Below are positions 1 to 11,341 of a stretch of 64,000 nt of DNA, one piece after another (positions within the stretch are counted from its first letter, which is position 1; each line of letters opens with the position of its first letter). Source of the DNA: Auricularia sp. M13 (Eukaryota > Basidiomycota > Agaricomycetes > Auriculariales > Auriculariaceae); assembly GCA_037042915.1 (NCBI GenBank), contig CM073199.1, positions 3,658,001-3,722,000 of the forward strand. The letters are read 5' to 3'. The notes under the pieces are model-generated. The model saw only the letters and a program-made list of their open reading frames with translations, did no database searches and was not told where the DNA came from. The position numbers and the translations under genes were made by a program.

Positions 1-1271
1 GGGTCACCGTCCTTGTCTACTGTCTCGTTCTTACCGACAGCGTCATACGTCAAGTTGGTGAATGCCCATCTGAGAACTTATCAATTGGACGGCCCTGAAT
101 GGCGCTGGTTGACCTACGAATCCACGCCACCGCCTGGCGTATGATAAGTTAATCGACAATAGGCGGGGCCGAGAAACTGACCGGTGTCGACCAGTAACTT
201 ATACTTCACGACAACATCATCAGCGGACTTCACCAGTTGCCAGTCCGCGTTCGCCCAGTCAGTTCCACGGGTGTTGTCGAAGACTTGGAAACCTGACCAG
301 TCGCGAGGGACGCAGATTTCCTATTGTCATCGGTGAGCATTACCGGAAGCGTCGGTCAAAGACAAGTAACTGACGACTTCGAGACTGTGTCCATCTGAAA
401 TGAACATAAGCTTGAGTAGCCGAATGGGAAAGATCGGCAGCGCCACGCACAGTAAGGAAGCGCTTTACCGGTCCTGGACCTGGCGCTGAGAGTGTCGAGC
501 GTCAAGAGTCGTTGCATCATTTGAAGCTGTTGTGCAGGTGGAGCCTGCATGGTAGGCGGCGTGTGACGAGGAGCCGGCGTCGCGGGATGCGCCAACAATG
601 GCGTGGACGGTCTCGTGCTGCCCAGCGGGGAGGGCTGAGTAATCATGGAGACTACGCCGCCAGTTGACATTGGTGGAAAGGTGGCACGAGAAGCGGACGA
701 GGAGGCAGCGCTGGTAACGTTGAAGCGAGCGTCTTCGCCGTTCGGCGGCGTATAAGCTCCATGTAGACAAACACCACAAACATCCGCACTCACAGTGTTC
801 CGGAGGTTTAAATTCGGCAGGGATCGGCACAACAGTAATTCCTCGGAGCATGAGGTCTCGATGCATCTACGTACACGGTCAATAAACATATAATCAAGAT
901 GCCCAAAGTGTCACGACACGTACCGCGTCTTCATAAGTCGGAAGTTCGTCCGGCGCGTGCAACGTAAAAAGCAGAGAGCCATGTGTCCCATCTGAAGACC
1001 AAGTAATGGGTCGGTTGAGTGCCTCCAGGTACGCCGAAGACATTTCGACTCTTGGGTGTCGTCGACCCGTCAGACCTGGGCGCGCTTTATACCGAGACGA
1101 ACAAAAGAGACAACAGATAGATCCCATGTATTCCAGGGAGAAATATCTATTGTCCCCAACCCAAGAAGTCAGCTGACGAGTGTCTAACGGCCATCTCACC
1201 AGGATTCGGTCAGGATCGCACACGATCCCGACCGGCCCCCAGGCTTGCATGAAGCCCGAAACAAAATTCAC
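1..1271 (-). CDS. Spliced gene of unknown function, 3' part cut by window edge
   Basis: Six exons can be traced on the minus strand: 1271-924, 866-794, 756-469, 394-375, 320-118 and 69 to the left edge. All five introns are GT-AG, 37-74 nt, and keep one frame for about 333 codons. The N-terminal part (ending LPTYEDA) leads into a Ser/Thr/Pro-rich linker with a QAPPAQQLQMMQRL stretch. A more globular, Trp-rich C-terminal part follows, with ICVPRDWSGFQVFDN and FTNLTYDAVGKNETV. I do not recognise the family. The Met at 1271 is only the first in-frame Met of the first exon; an earlier exon is possible. The 37-nt intron (757-793) is the weakest call. The stop codon lies outside the window. Confidence 0.5.
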
Positions 1272-1656
1272 ATGCTAAGAAGCATTGAAACAATAGGGCT
1301 GATGCGCATCGGGTAGCAGACAATGAGATATGCTCGTCACCACGTTCGGCACCAGAACGATCCAGCTTCGATCAAGTCTCGACTCTACTCTCGAGAGAGC
1401 CAAGGCGTTAAATAATAAGGTTGTACTTATTATCTCCTATTTTATTTGTTTCACAAAGACCCGCTGTCGAGTGGTGAAGAGGCGTTGAAGGTTGGAAGGT
1501 TGCCTTTCGGAGTTCGGTTTGCGGCGGCAGAACCCGGGCCGGCTGATGCCGCAACCCTTCCAACCACCGCAACCAGTGACGCGCAATTTCGCCTTCATGA
1601 GACCGCCCAAATCGGCCGAACAAGCGACATGGTAAGTAGACTGTTGATGTGCTTAG
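1272..1656. other. Intergenic, no gene seen
   Basis: The short open frames on both strands show no family resemblance and no splice continuity. The stretch lies between two divergently transcribed genes and probably holds both promoters. No motif could be assigned. Confidence 0.4.
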
Positions 1657-3302
1657 ATGGACTATAATTTATCTCCCAGCCTGGCCAACCTGCCGTACGA
1701 TATTTTGTACATCATTTGCGACAGTTTGGCACACGGACAGTCCGTCCCGATCGTAACGGTCGCGCGATTCGAAACGCATCTAGGGGAGGGCTTTGGTCAC
1801 CTTACGAGGCCTAAGGCGGCACTCATTGCGCTCTCCATGACTTGTAAACAGCTGCGTCGAATTTGTGGCCCTCTTGTCTTCAGGGCTAGCCGGCTAGACG
1901 TCAAGGCGGATGCTACATGCCTACCACCCCATGTTATTCAATTTACACGGTAAGGGTCTCGCCTACGCTGATGTCCTACTCATGGAATCTTGTCTAGGCG
2001 ACTGTATATCGACGGCGTCAGAATGGACGCCGAGGAATTTCGAGCCGCGGTCAAGTCATTGCCGCATCTTCGAGAAGCGTACGTCTCGCAATCTGGTATA
2101 TTCCTTTCTGCGCTGCTCGAGCATCCTACTCTGGAGGTCCTCAGCGTGCGCGACGTCGAGGATGCAACACTGGACGCGCCTCTCAGAACCATCTCTGCCC
2201 CGCTTCGAGTGCTGCGCATGTGTTTTCCTCGTCGTCTCTGGCCGCCGTATTGGCACGCGAAGGAGATTTTTCATGAAACACAGTGGTTGAGGACTGTTTT
2301 GCATCAAGTCCGCCCCACACTGGAAGAGCTTTTCATCCCCGGAGAGTCCACCGACATTGCTTTCCTGGCGGCGCAGCCCTGGCCTTGCCTGCGCGAGCTG
2401 GTCATTTTCGGCGACTGTCCGGAACTCACCGCGCGCACGCTGCTGGCCCTGCTCGGCATGCTTCCACGGCTCCATGCATTCACCTTTGCGCCCATCCACG
2501 CCAGCGACCGGCGTCCCGTGCTCATCTGGCCACCTGGGCCCACGCCATCCTCGCACTCCGATCTGGACATCAGCGGCCTCCGACGCCTCTCCATCTCATC
2601 GCCGAGCGCCGACGACGACATCTTCGCGCACCTGCCCCGGGAGCTGAACGAGCTGGCCCTGCGCGACTTCCCGCGCTTCTATAACAGACGGCGCATCCCC
2701 CCCGCCGGCTCAAGGGGTCCGTTTTACCCCGGCGTTCTCTCGTGCAGCGCGGCGCTGCGCATCTTCCGGAAGCTGCGCGCGCCGGACCTCGGCTGCTTGG
2801 AACTCGTCGTCGTCGAGGATGCCCGCGAGCTGGAGATGCTGGCCTGCATCGCCGCGTCGTGTCCGAAGCTGGCGTCGCTCGAGCTCCACAGGTATCGCGA
2901 TGCCGCCAACCGCGACGCCGTCTTCCACGCTCCGCCCACCATATCAGTGGTCAGTCTTCTTCACCTTCACTTCCAGCCCGAGCGCAGGGTTCATATATTC
3001 TGTCATCGTTTCAGACTAGATTAGCGGAAGCACTCGCCGCGTTTAAATCCCTGCGCACCCTCCGGCTGCACTTTGAGTTCCCGAAGTCCGAGCTCCAGAT
3101 CGACAGCTCTAATCCGTCATTTGAGCACGCCGAGGAGCTGATGGAAGGCGTCGCACGCACGGTGGTGCGCCATCTACCCTGGCTGCAAACCGTATGCACG
3201 CTTGGTTGGTGCTTCGCATCGTCAATCCGCGGGTGGAAGATGTGGGCCATTGGCGAGCGGGACGGCGCGCCTACGTTCGACCCCGTAACGTTTTTCTTGT
3301 GA
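1657..3302 (+). CDS. F-box/LRR-like protein, three exons (divergent type)
   Basis: Exons 1657-1949, 1998-2949 and 3015-3302 join in frame (introns of 48 and 65 nt, GTAAGG and GTCAGT donors) to give 510 residues. The N-terminus carries an F-box-like helix pair, LPYDILYIICDSL, then ALIALSMTCKQLRRICGPL at about residues 12-75. The rest has leucine-rich repeat character (LRELVIFGDC, LRRLSISS, LASLELHRYR), as in fungal F-box proteins that bind substrates for SCF ubiquitin ligases. It lacks the W-R...HPxFW signature of family A and the INHEKYWK signature of family B, so it is a separate lineage. All three exons look intact. The substrate is unknown. Confidence 0.75.
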
Positions 3303-3981
3303 GTCTTCCGAGCCATGAATCGCGGTCTATCCTAACAGAAGCTGACCTGCTTCAGGGTAGATATATAGAGCAAAGCGCAATGCAAACAAGTATGTTGTGG
3401 TCGCTGCGATATGCCAGCCGTGCTAGTGTATTCAATACATCAATGCCAGCCCTTCAGATGACGGGCTCCACGTGTGCGCCTTGCCAGAGATAGTGCGCAC
3501 CCTTCAGAGATAGTAGTGTGGGGTGTTTCCTCGCTGAAAACCCACGATTATGACGTTTTTGATACTGAGCAGAGGGGCCTCGCAATGCAGTCGCTACCCT
3601 TGACCATATCGGGGTGTGAGCCAAGAGCGGTGTTGACAATCATATCCGATCTGCCAGGACCAGAACGCAGGTCGAAGCCAAAGGATGAGATTACCTGAGC
3701 TTCTTCAACTGTAAGTTACTGTATTAAATGGAGAGATTGATAGACTAACGGTTTTCATATCTCAGTATTGACCGCCGATCTGGAAAACGTCGCTCCACTT
3801 ATAAGTTGATCATTATTTGGCTCAGCTCGCCTGATCACCTACATATGGTGCTTGGTAAATACGCCGCGTTTATACGCTGCAGATTGCACCCGGTAGAAAA
3901 CAGCCGATTGATCGATAGGCAAGCGATTCAATCTCAGCCGTTCCGCCTTGCCCTTCCGTCGTCACCGTCTGTGGTCGTGCA
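3303..3981. other. Intergenic, no gene seen
   Basis: About 680 nt between two plus-strand F-box genes. Only short frames without family resemblance are present. It presumably holds the terminator of the upstream gene and the promoter of the downstream one. Confidence 0.4.
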
Positions 3982-5418
3982 ATGCCAAACCAGGCGAACA
4001 CTCAGCTGCCTCCTGAGCTCTTAGCTGCTATCCTGGATCACACAAGTATCTCGCAGCTCTTACGGTGCTCACACGTGTCCACCACCTGGCGCGCCATAGC
4101 GCGGGCGCACCCTGTCTTCTGGCGTAACATCTGGCTGCGCTCGCTGAACTCAGGCTCGCTCGAACTCTTCTTGGATCGGCTCCGTGCCAATACATCGTGC
4201 AGCGGCATAAACGTCTACATTCATCTAGTTGACGTCCGGGGCGACGAATGTCAGGTTTTATTCCACTACATCGTATTGCCTGCCATCCTTGACAACCTAT
4301 TCCGAATCGTATATCTGTGCCTGGAATGCGACCCGGACTACTTCTCTGCCACTCTGGATGCGCTCACGCAGCCTGCCTCGATGCTGAAAGGCCTCTCCAT
4401 GGTCTGCAAGCGTGCGCACGACCCCGAAGTACCTACACCACGATTGTCCTCCAGCTTTGTTGGAGGAGACGCGCCTAACTTGCGAAACCTTAATCTCTAT
4501 AACGTTGTGCTTCCAGACCCATCTACCAGGATCCCCATATTACAAACGGTCGAAACTCTCTCTATACGACACGATTGGATCGTCATCAATTTTGTAGAAG
4601 TCTTTGCGCATTTAAAAGTCTTTGCGCATTTTCCTGCAGTGCAGAAACTGAGTATCATCGCGCCGAGTTGCGTCCCAGGCGACAGGCGCGACTATGTCAT
4701 CAAGCAACCTCTCACCTTCCTCGACATATTTTGCTTTGACCGCAACTATAGACCCTTCTTTTCCGCGTTTCGCGCCAGATATCTATCCGCTATCACGCAC
4801 ATCATTTGCCCAGCCTATGGCGAACCTGAAGGGGTTTCCGTCTTTCTCCGCCTATTCGAAGGGCCGCTCAGGCTCACTCTCCTGGACCGGTTTCCGTCCG
4901 TGAAACGCGGCAGCGAGCTAAGAGCTGTATTCTCTTCTGCATATGCATCACCGGAGGCTCCTACACGGTCCTTCGACTTCAGTCAGAGAACCAACATCGA
5001 GCCGCCCCACTACGACGCAGTGTTCACGCCCGAGATCCGCGCGCGCGTGACCGTCTTCCGCCTGTTCTCGCTGCGCGCCTTGATCGTGCCCAGCTTCGGC
5101 GAGTTTCCTTCGTGCGAGGTGGTGGAGCTGCGCTTCGACGACCGCGGACTGCACCTCGATCCGCTGCTGAGACAGCTGGACGATCCCTGGCTGCCGTACC
5201 TCGGCTCCGAGTCCGACTCCACGCAATTCCCCGCCGTGCGCACGATCGTGTGCTCCTGCGACTCGCCGGCGACGATCACCGTGGAGACGCTTTCGCTCTT
5301 CCTGGCCAGCGTCCTTGGTCCTCAGTCGTGCCTTCAGCTCCTCAGGATGACCAATATCCAGATTACGGGCGATGTTGATGCTCTGAAGCATGAACTCAGG
5401 TGTGAGATTGAGCTGTAG
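3982..5418 (+). CDS. F-box protein, family A, intact (A1)
   Basis: A single-exon gene of 478 residues and the only fully open family A copy in the window. The F-box is at residues 8-50 (LPPELLAAILDHTSISQLL, then STTWRAIARAHPVFWRNIWL). The remainder is an LRR-like region with landmarks that recur in all paralogues: FVGGDAPNLRNLNL, FAHFPAVQKLSI, TPEIRARVTVFRLFS and FPAVRTIVCSCDS. It ends in a conserved tail, ITGDVDALKHELRCEIEL. Expected role: substrate receptor of an SCF E3 ligase; no substrate can be inferred. The start is the Met just before the F-box, as in the paralogues. Other copies lie at 7634, 8727, 10637 and 23627, with a relic at 30085-30245. Confidence 0.85.
   Translation: MPNQANTQLPPELLAAILDHTSISQLLRCSHVSTTWRAIARAHPVFWRNIWLRSLNSGSLELFLDRLRANTSCSGINVYIHLVDVRGDECQVLFHYIVLPAILDNLFRIVYLCLECDPDYFSATLDALTQPASMLKGLSMVCKRAHDPEVPTPRLSSSFVGGDAPNLRNLNLYNVVLPDPSTRIPILQTVETLSIRHDWIVINFVEVFAHLKVFAHFPAVQKLSIIAPSCVPGDRRDYVIKQPLTFLDIFCFDRNYRPFFSAFRARYLSAITHIICPAYGEPEGVSVFLRLFEGPLRLTLLDRFPSVKRGSELRAVFSSAYASPEAPTRSFDFSQRTNIEPPHYDAVFTPEIRARVTVFRLFSLRALIVPSFGEFPSCEVVELRFDDRGLHLDPLLRQLDDPWLPYLGSESDSTQFPAVRTIVCSCDSPATITVETLSLFLASVLGPQSCLQLLRMTNIQITGDVDALKHELRCEIEL
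4600..4634 (+). repeat. 18-bp tandem duplication inside F-box gene A1
   Basis: The unit gtctttgcgcatttaaaa is followed at once by a second, slightly shortened copy. In the protein this gives VFAHLK followed by VFAHF, where the paralogues have one copy (NVLAHFPAL, DILAHFPAL). The frame is kept, so this is an in-frame micro-duplication in the LRR region. Confidence 0.8.
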
Positions 5419-6106
5419 ACGGCGTCATCACATCATGTGCCTTGGACTCGTCATTTCGATAAAATCAACTCAAGTCCCCTCCGCGCCCGGCTCGGCCCTT
5501 GCTCTTCGACTCACAGAGCCCAGCACTCGATATTGCTGTTCCCGATCCGCACATTCGTTGATAACTGAACTATTGGTTCTATTTATATATTGCATTCCAT
5601 ATACACTGCTCGTTGCCAGGCTCGCGCGTCGTGCCCTCAGCTTGCACTTTCACACTCGGACTCATCTACGCTGCGCGTCGACGTCTACCACGCGCCAATA
5701 ACATCACGTCGTTCACGAGGATCTCTGAAAACCGGGTTATCAGCGCCCTGGCTATATTCCTTCCCTCGCGGTCTTGGATCTCGTCGCGCCGCCGCTGCCG
5801 CTGTTGCTGGTCGGCTCGCACCACGATCCAGTTCCGATTGAGCATCATTTGACCGAAAATGTACGTGAAGGTCTTATACATTCCTTCACTTACAACCCTT
5901 AGGATGTGTATGCAGATACTCCTGGATTCTGAGTGAGCACTCCGGCGCATGAGCTCGCTTTGCTGAGACTTTTGTCAGCATAAACTCCCGCTGGGCACGG
6001 AAAAGTCATTGGCTGACAAACCAGATTCTCAAGAGCGCGCAGCTTACGAACCATCCTTACTTAAGGTTGGTTAGGATGCATGCCGCTTCGGTCAATCCAA
6101 AGAATC
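5419..6106. other. Intergenic; one unassigned minus-strand frame
   Basis: No recognisable gene. An open minus-strand frame at 5666-5950 includes an Arg/Gln-rich run (ADQQQRQRRRDEIQDREG) but has no recognised relatives, so I do not call it. The 3' part should contain the promoter of the NmrA-like gene starting at 6107. Confidence 0.3.
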
Positions 6107-7372
6107 ATGCCCTCAGCCATTAGAACCGTTGTTGTTCATGGGGCCACCGGGAGGCAAGGTCAGTTCGCCAATCTATTGACCCAGCTGGATTCTGACCGGC
6201 AGTGATGCCTCTGTGTAGGTGGTTCGGTCGTTCGCGCTCTCTCAGCTGCGGGATACAGCGTTCGCGCTGCTGTTCGTGATGCATCCGCCACGAAGGCCCG
6301 TGAGCTCGCCGCCATCCCCAATGTCGGGCTCGTCACAGTCAATATCGACGATGCCAAGACGCTCGTAGAGGCCTATACTGGTGCTGACGCTGTTTGTGCT
6401 CGTCTTTCGCATATAGGATAGTAAACTCAATGACACACGTTTCAGGTGTTCTCGGTCACCGTCCCCGGCCCGCAGGAAGAGGCCCAGGGAAAGAAGATGG
6501 CGGATGCGGCCAAGACGGCAGGTGTGCGGCATTTCGTCTGGTCAGCGCTGGAGTCGACGGCGAAGGAGACGAACGGCGCGTATGCCATCCCTTTCTTTGA
6601 GGCCAAGGATGCGATCACGGAGTACATCGCATCCATCGGTCTCCCAGCCACGTACCTGTACACACCGATATTCTTCGAGAGTGAGTGCCAGCGTACGCAA
6701 TGGGCCCCTTGACGCTACTGACAAATGACTACCTGCATGTTTCCTAGACCTAGTCTACTTCGGCTTCTCGAGGTACATCACAGAGGAGGATACTATCGAG
6801 ATCACTTGTGGGGGTGTAGCCGATGCGAACAAGAAGCGTACGTTTTTATTTAACATCTTTTGCTTCTAATTTGACGACTTTCACCCGCATTCAGTGCCCT
6901 ACGCGCGTATTGAGATCGACCTGGGAGAGGCTCTGAAGATTATTCTCACGCACTCGGACGTCTTCCTCGACAAGAAGATCATACTGGCACCGCACTGGCA
7001 ATCGCTCAAGGAGCAGGCTGAGATAGTGGCCAAGGTGTCTGGGCGTAAGACGCGCGTGGGACCGCCCGTGCAGTTCCCCTCGGACGAGCACTCGCAGGTT
7101 TGATTGATTCATGGCCCGCAGAGTCATAATTGTGTTGTTGATGCATCTTTATTTCAGGACATTGCTCGGATGTGGAACTACGCCAGCGAGTACGGACTGT
7201 ATCGCGGAAAGGAGTATCCCGACCCGCTTCTCGAGAGTGAGTCTGTTATGGTAGGTTCAAGTTCACGATGTATGTTTCTGACGCCGCGTCGCTTGCAGAA
7301 TATGGATTCAAGCCCGCGTCATTTGAGAGCTTCATCCGTGAGATGCTGCTTCCTCACTTGGAACTTGCATGA
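6107..7372 (+). CDS. NmrA-like family protein, seven exons, intact (NmrA1)
   Basis: Exons 6107-6158, 6219-6391, 6446-6680, 6748-6837, 6895-7097, 7158-7236 and 7299-7372 join in frame to 301 residues. All six introns are GT-AG, 54-67 nt. The N-terminus is a Rossmann strand with the dinucleotide-binding glycine motif VVVHGATGRQGGSVVRAL. GVRHFVWSALESTAK and the C-terminal LPYARIEIDLGEA region are typical of NmrA/HSCARG-like atypical short-chain dehydrogenase-fold proteins. In fungi these bind NAD(P) and act as redox sensors or regulators more often than as enzymes. Exon lengths match the copy at 25735-26977 exactly except exon 4 (90 versus 93 nt). It lies between family A F-box genes. Confidence 0.9.
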
Positions 7373-7633
7373 TGTAGTCTTCATCTTTTTGCGGTTAACA
7401 ATGGAACATACTGTGTACCTAGAATTGTATGAACCTGATGGAAAGCCGCGAACAGTTGAATTCCATTCTGGTCATGGTAATCGGGGAGTAGTTGGACACG
7501 GGACAAGAAAACCGACATGCAACGCTCGACGATCACTCATCTGCCTGGTGCCGATCGGGACCGGCAGAGATTTCAATCCCAGCGTTTCTCCTTTAACGCT
7601 CGACATCTGCCTTCGACGCTACCCATCCTTGCT

Positions 7634-8470
7634 ATGGCAATCGACGGAAAACACAATCCGCTACCAGTAGAGCTCATCTCTGCCGTTATGGACTATTGAT
7701 GTTTGGCAACTCATACGGCTTTCCCACGTATGCCCGGTCTGGCGCAGTGCAGCGCACACTCTCTCTTCTGGCGCGACATCGAGCTGCGCGCCTTGACGCC
7801 TGGAGATATGGACTTCTTTCCAGCACGGCTCCTCGCGCACACTGGCAGCCAGCAGCATCAACCTTGACATTCAGTTTTACGTTCCCGATCCACTGGACGT
7901 CCACTTCAGACTCTTTTCTTCCATCGTGTTGCCGGCTGTAGAGCGCAACCCTGGTCGCATTGTGCTCCTAATCTTGGTTTTCAACGACGGCTTCATTCCC
8001 GACACCCTGCCCATTTCTGGAACACTTTGTCTTCGGGTCCCTGACAGAAGCGTAAGCTGCGTGTGCTCACGCTGCCGCATGACATTTTGGCAGGATCTGC
8101 CCCCAGACTCAACGATGCCGTGATATCAGGAGTTGCGCTTCCTGGCGCCGTCCGCTGCATCCTCGCATTCGACCATGTGGCATCCCTGCGTTTCAAAGCT
8201 TTTGGTGCTGTCGGCCTGCCAGCGGCTACTACGGGAGCTGCTATCAGTGCCATGTGTTGCAATTTCCCGCCGTCCAGATGGTTATTTTGCTTACCCTTTG
8301 GCCATGGGACGCCTGACATTTCCGTGGACGACCTTTCTGCCTTCCTGGCGAGAGTCATTCAGCCCCGTCCGTCTCCTCTCAAATTCATCTGGCTTGCTGG
8401 TGTGCAGCTCACGGGGGATATCAGCATCTTAGAGCGCGAGCATGGATGCACATTTTCGCAGCGTACTTAC
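7634..8470 (+). pseudogene. F-box family A pseudogene (A2)
   Basis: It starts with a good F-box half (LPVELISAVMDY) that runs into a stop. The expected motif follows in another frame (SLFWRDIELRALTPGDMDFF). Pieces of the LRR region reappear (GSAPRLNDAVISGVALP), and the conserved family tail is readable near the end (DDLSAFLARVIQPRPSPLKF, then GVQLTGDISILEREHGC). The middle third of the gene is missing and several frame changes are present, so this is an old, shortened copy. It lies directly downstream of NmrA1, an arrangement echoed by the relics at 30085-30545. Confidence 0.75.
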
Positions 8471-8726
8471 AACTGGATACACTTGATACCGTCGCTCGCG
8501 GGGCTCATCTTTTGTACTCAGTGATGTGCACGCGGGACGGCTAAGTGTAGACGTATCTGATGACTTCTTGAGCCGCATTTCCCAATGAGCTGCAGGGACA
8601 GCCTTCTCAATTCATGTTCCATTGGTTCCGTCGCCAGCACGATCTGCGCCCTGTCGCGGATGGTCTGGAACGAGGCAAACGTTTGGCAGATTCAGTCTCA
8701 GCTGTCCGCTCTTGACTCCCGCCTCG

Positions 8727-10174
8727 ATGGTGACGGATCACAGTAAAGGACGACTCCCTATGGAGCTCGTTGCGGCAGTCATGGACTGCGCAGAGGTCCC
8801 GCTGCTTGTACGACTCTCCCACACATGCACAGCCTGGCGCGCTGCGGCGCATGCGCACCCGGTTTCTGGAGGGACATCGAGCTAAACAGCCTGACGCCTA
8901 CAGCTGTGGTCTTCTTTCAGGCTCGACTCTGCGCCCACGCACCCGAGGGTGTCGCCATCAACATCAATGTCGGCTCGTACGACCCTCGACCCCCAAATGA
9001 GTGCCTCCAGCTGCTCGCTGCTGTCGTTCTCCCTGCAGTACAGCGCAACCTATTTCGCATTGCGCGTCTCACCATTCACTACCCGGAAATTTTGTTTCTT
9101 GATGCACTCAGGATCGCCCTCATAGTGCCCGCGCCAATGCTTCAAGTCCTTACTTTGGCCTGCACAGACCGTCGCCTATCTCTTGCAACACTTTCGTCGG
9201 AATTCCTTGGAGGATCTGCGCCCAATCTCCGAAAGGCGTATTTTATCGGTGTTGCGCTCCCTAGCAATGCTAGCCTCGTCGCGCTGCAAAGCGTCGAGTC
9301 GCTCAGCTTCGACTTCGACGAGGACTTTCATCTGCCGAACGTTCTCGCGCACTTTCCTGCTCTTCAACATCTCGAGCTAGACGCCATTCATAGCACAGGC
9401 AGTTCTCTCATCCAGAATCCTCTCAAAACATTTGATGTCCACGGCGACTGCGCGGCGCCGGTGTTGTCTTCTATTCCGAGCTTCTCAGCGGTCACGCATC
9501 TCACCTGCAACGTTCTCAACGCGCGCGGGCGATTGGACGACTTTCTGGCTGTGTTCGGCGACCAGGAGCTCGTGGTCACCATCCTTGACCGACCCTTCAA
9601 TTCGACACAAGTCGCCATCATGTTCTCCTCTGAGGACCCCTCTCGCGCGCACACACGCACTTTCAATGTGTTCCAGGACTTCGAGCGCTGGCGGCTCATC
9701 CCAGATGTGTTGTTTGCGCCCGAGATTCGCACGCGCGTGTCAGTCTTTCGCCTGTTATCCGGCAACGCCATGTTTGCGGACATGTTCGTCAGCAGGGACG
9801 AGATCGGAGAATTCACAGCATGCGAGACGCTGGAGGTGCACTTCGATTTCCTCAGGCTAGTGGAGCATCCACAGGTCGTACGTCTTGGAGAATTCCCTAC
9901 GTCGATGCCTCGCATCATGGACTCGGACATTCTGCAGTTTCCTGCGTTGCAGACCGTCGTCTGCTCCTGTGACTCAGCGACGACAATAACCGTGGATACC
10001 ATGTCAAACCTTCTGTCAAAGATCGTTCCTCGACGTCTGCCCTCAAGCCCATTCAGGGTCCTCAAACTATCGCGTGGAACAGAGATCACGGGAGAGATAG
10101 AGAGCCTAACCCGCGACTATGGGTGTGAAATTTGGCTTTCACAGACTTTGTATTCACCCAGAGAACCTCGTTGA
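8727..10174 (+). pseudogene. F-box family A gene with one frameshift in the F-box (A3)
   Basis: From the Met at 8727 the F-box is normal (LPMELVAAVMDCAEVPLL, then CTAWRAAAHAHPV). Near 8868 the frame changes: the paralogues have HPVFWR, but here one base is missing before FWRDIEL. The following frame then stays open for about 435 codons to 10174 with all family landmarks (FLGGSAPNLRKAYF, LAHFPALQHLEL, APEIRTRVSVFRL, ITGEIESLTRDYGCEI). A Met at 8825, in the second frame and just upstream of the HPxFW motif, could start a protein lacking most of the F-box. It is either a very recent pseudogene, an F-box-less LRR gene, or a sequencing slip. Confidence 0.75.
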
Positions 10175-10366
10175 ATATTCTAGAAGTACATCGGTTGACG
10201 CAATGCAAGGCCCTGAGTGTTCTCGGAAAAATTTCTCGCGACTCTTCCCTCCAAAAGCTCCACGGCCAACCTCGGTGCCGGTCACTGATGCGGCAAGTTA
10301 AGTAGCGGTCTAACTATCACAGTTACATGCCCTGCCTACGGCGCACGACATTGGATACGCATATTA

Positions 10367-10581
10367 GGGGGTGTCACAGTGGTCGCAACGGAATCCGCAA
10401 CGGAATCCGCAACGAAAGTCGCAACAGGTCGCAACGGCCTGTTGCGACCTGTTGCGACACGTTGCGACGTTGCGACATCTCGAGTCGCAACGTCGCAACA
10501 CGTCGCAGCGGGCCGTTGCGACGCGTTGCGACTTGCGTTGCGGATTCCGTTGCGACATGTTGCGACTACTGTGACACCCCC
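10367..10581. mobile_element. Palindromic MITE-like element with GTTGCGAC repeats
   Basis: The terminal inverted repeats begin GGGGGTGTCACAGT and end ACTGTGACACCCCC, and the element is flanked on both sides by TA. The inside is almost entirely direct and inverted copies of the octamer GTCGCAAC/GTTGCGAC, some extended to CAACGGAATCCGC, so the whole 215 bp can fold into one long hairpin. There is no coding capacity. The TA flanks suggest insertion by a Tc1/mariner-like or related DNA transposase. The ends resemble those of the Harbinger-associated repeat at 60981. Confidence 0.75.
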
Positions 10582-10636
10582 TATTGCTCGGCATGAGTGA
10601 AGGCCACCATCCCGGATTGCGGGATCGAGTACTTAC

Positions 10637-11181
10637 GTGAGGGTCGAGCTCGGCTCAGCGGATCCCACTCACGAACGCACGCGAACGTTCGATCAGTCGC
10701 ATCTTGAGGGCGCAGAAAATGAGTTGTGGTGGCAGGTCCAGGAGTTGTCCACTCCCGAAGTGCTCGCTCGCGTAGTGGGCTTCAGGCTGCTCTCGCGGGA
10801 CCCCGCGATCGTGCCCGAAATCGGCGACGCTCTGCCTGGATGCGAAACCGTTGAACTGTGGTTCGACGGGTCGCCGGGCAGCTTTGTTGAGGCGGCGTAA
10901 TAACACCAGCCTCCGCGAGCCCGACCCGCTGATTTCCTGCCGGCAAAACTGTCATCTGTTCGGCCAGCGACTGGGCGCGGCGGCGTCAGCATGACCACGG
11001 AGGACATTTCTGTGCTACTGGCGAGAGTCATCGAGGCTCGCCCTTCTCCTCTCCAACTCATCGAGCTTGCCGACATGCAGCTCACGGGAGATACTAACGC
11101 TCTCGAGCAGGAGTACGGATGTGCAGTCCGGCAAAGAGATATCCAGAGTCTGGATTCCAGACGCGATCACTTGTCCCTGTG
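10637..11181 (+). pseudogene. 3' fragment of an F-box family A gene (A4)
   Basis: Only the C-terminal third of a family A gene is present. The piece ELGSADPTHERTRTFDQSHL through VPEIGDALPGCETVELWFDG matches the same region of the copy at 23627-25023. A second piece has the family tail (DISVLLARVIEARPSPLQLI, then DMQLTGDTNALEQEYGC). Everything 5' of this is absent and the palindromic element at 10367-10581 lies 55 bp upstream. The frame is interrupted at least once between the two pieces. It has no start and is surely non-functional. Confidence 0.75.
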
Positions 11182-11341
11182 ACCTGACATTTAGGACCGG
11201 TTCTCGTGCAGTGCATGTTTGCCTATCCATTGAGCCCGCAATGTATATATTAGTTACTATGCAACAGCTCCATCATTTTTACCTGCTATGGTTTCCTCTA
11301 CTCTGTAACAGGACAGCGCAGCGCGTAGCACCAAGCAGTAA

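Noticed and set aside
5666-5950. Minus-strand frame of 94 codons with an Arg/Gln-rich stretch
   Set aside because: No paralogue, splice partner or recognised domain; mentioned only as unassigned.
10367-10581. CRISPR-like array (regular GTTGCGAC repeats)
   Set aside because: Repeats are 8 bp, in both orientations, without unique spacers, and the genome is eukaryotic.
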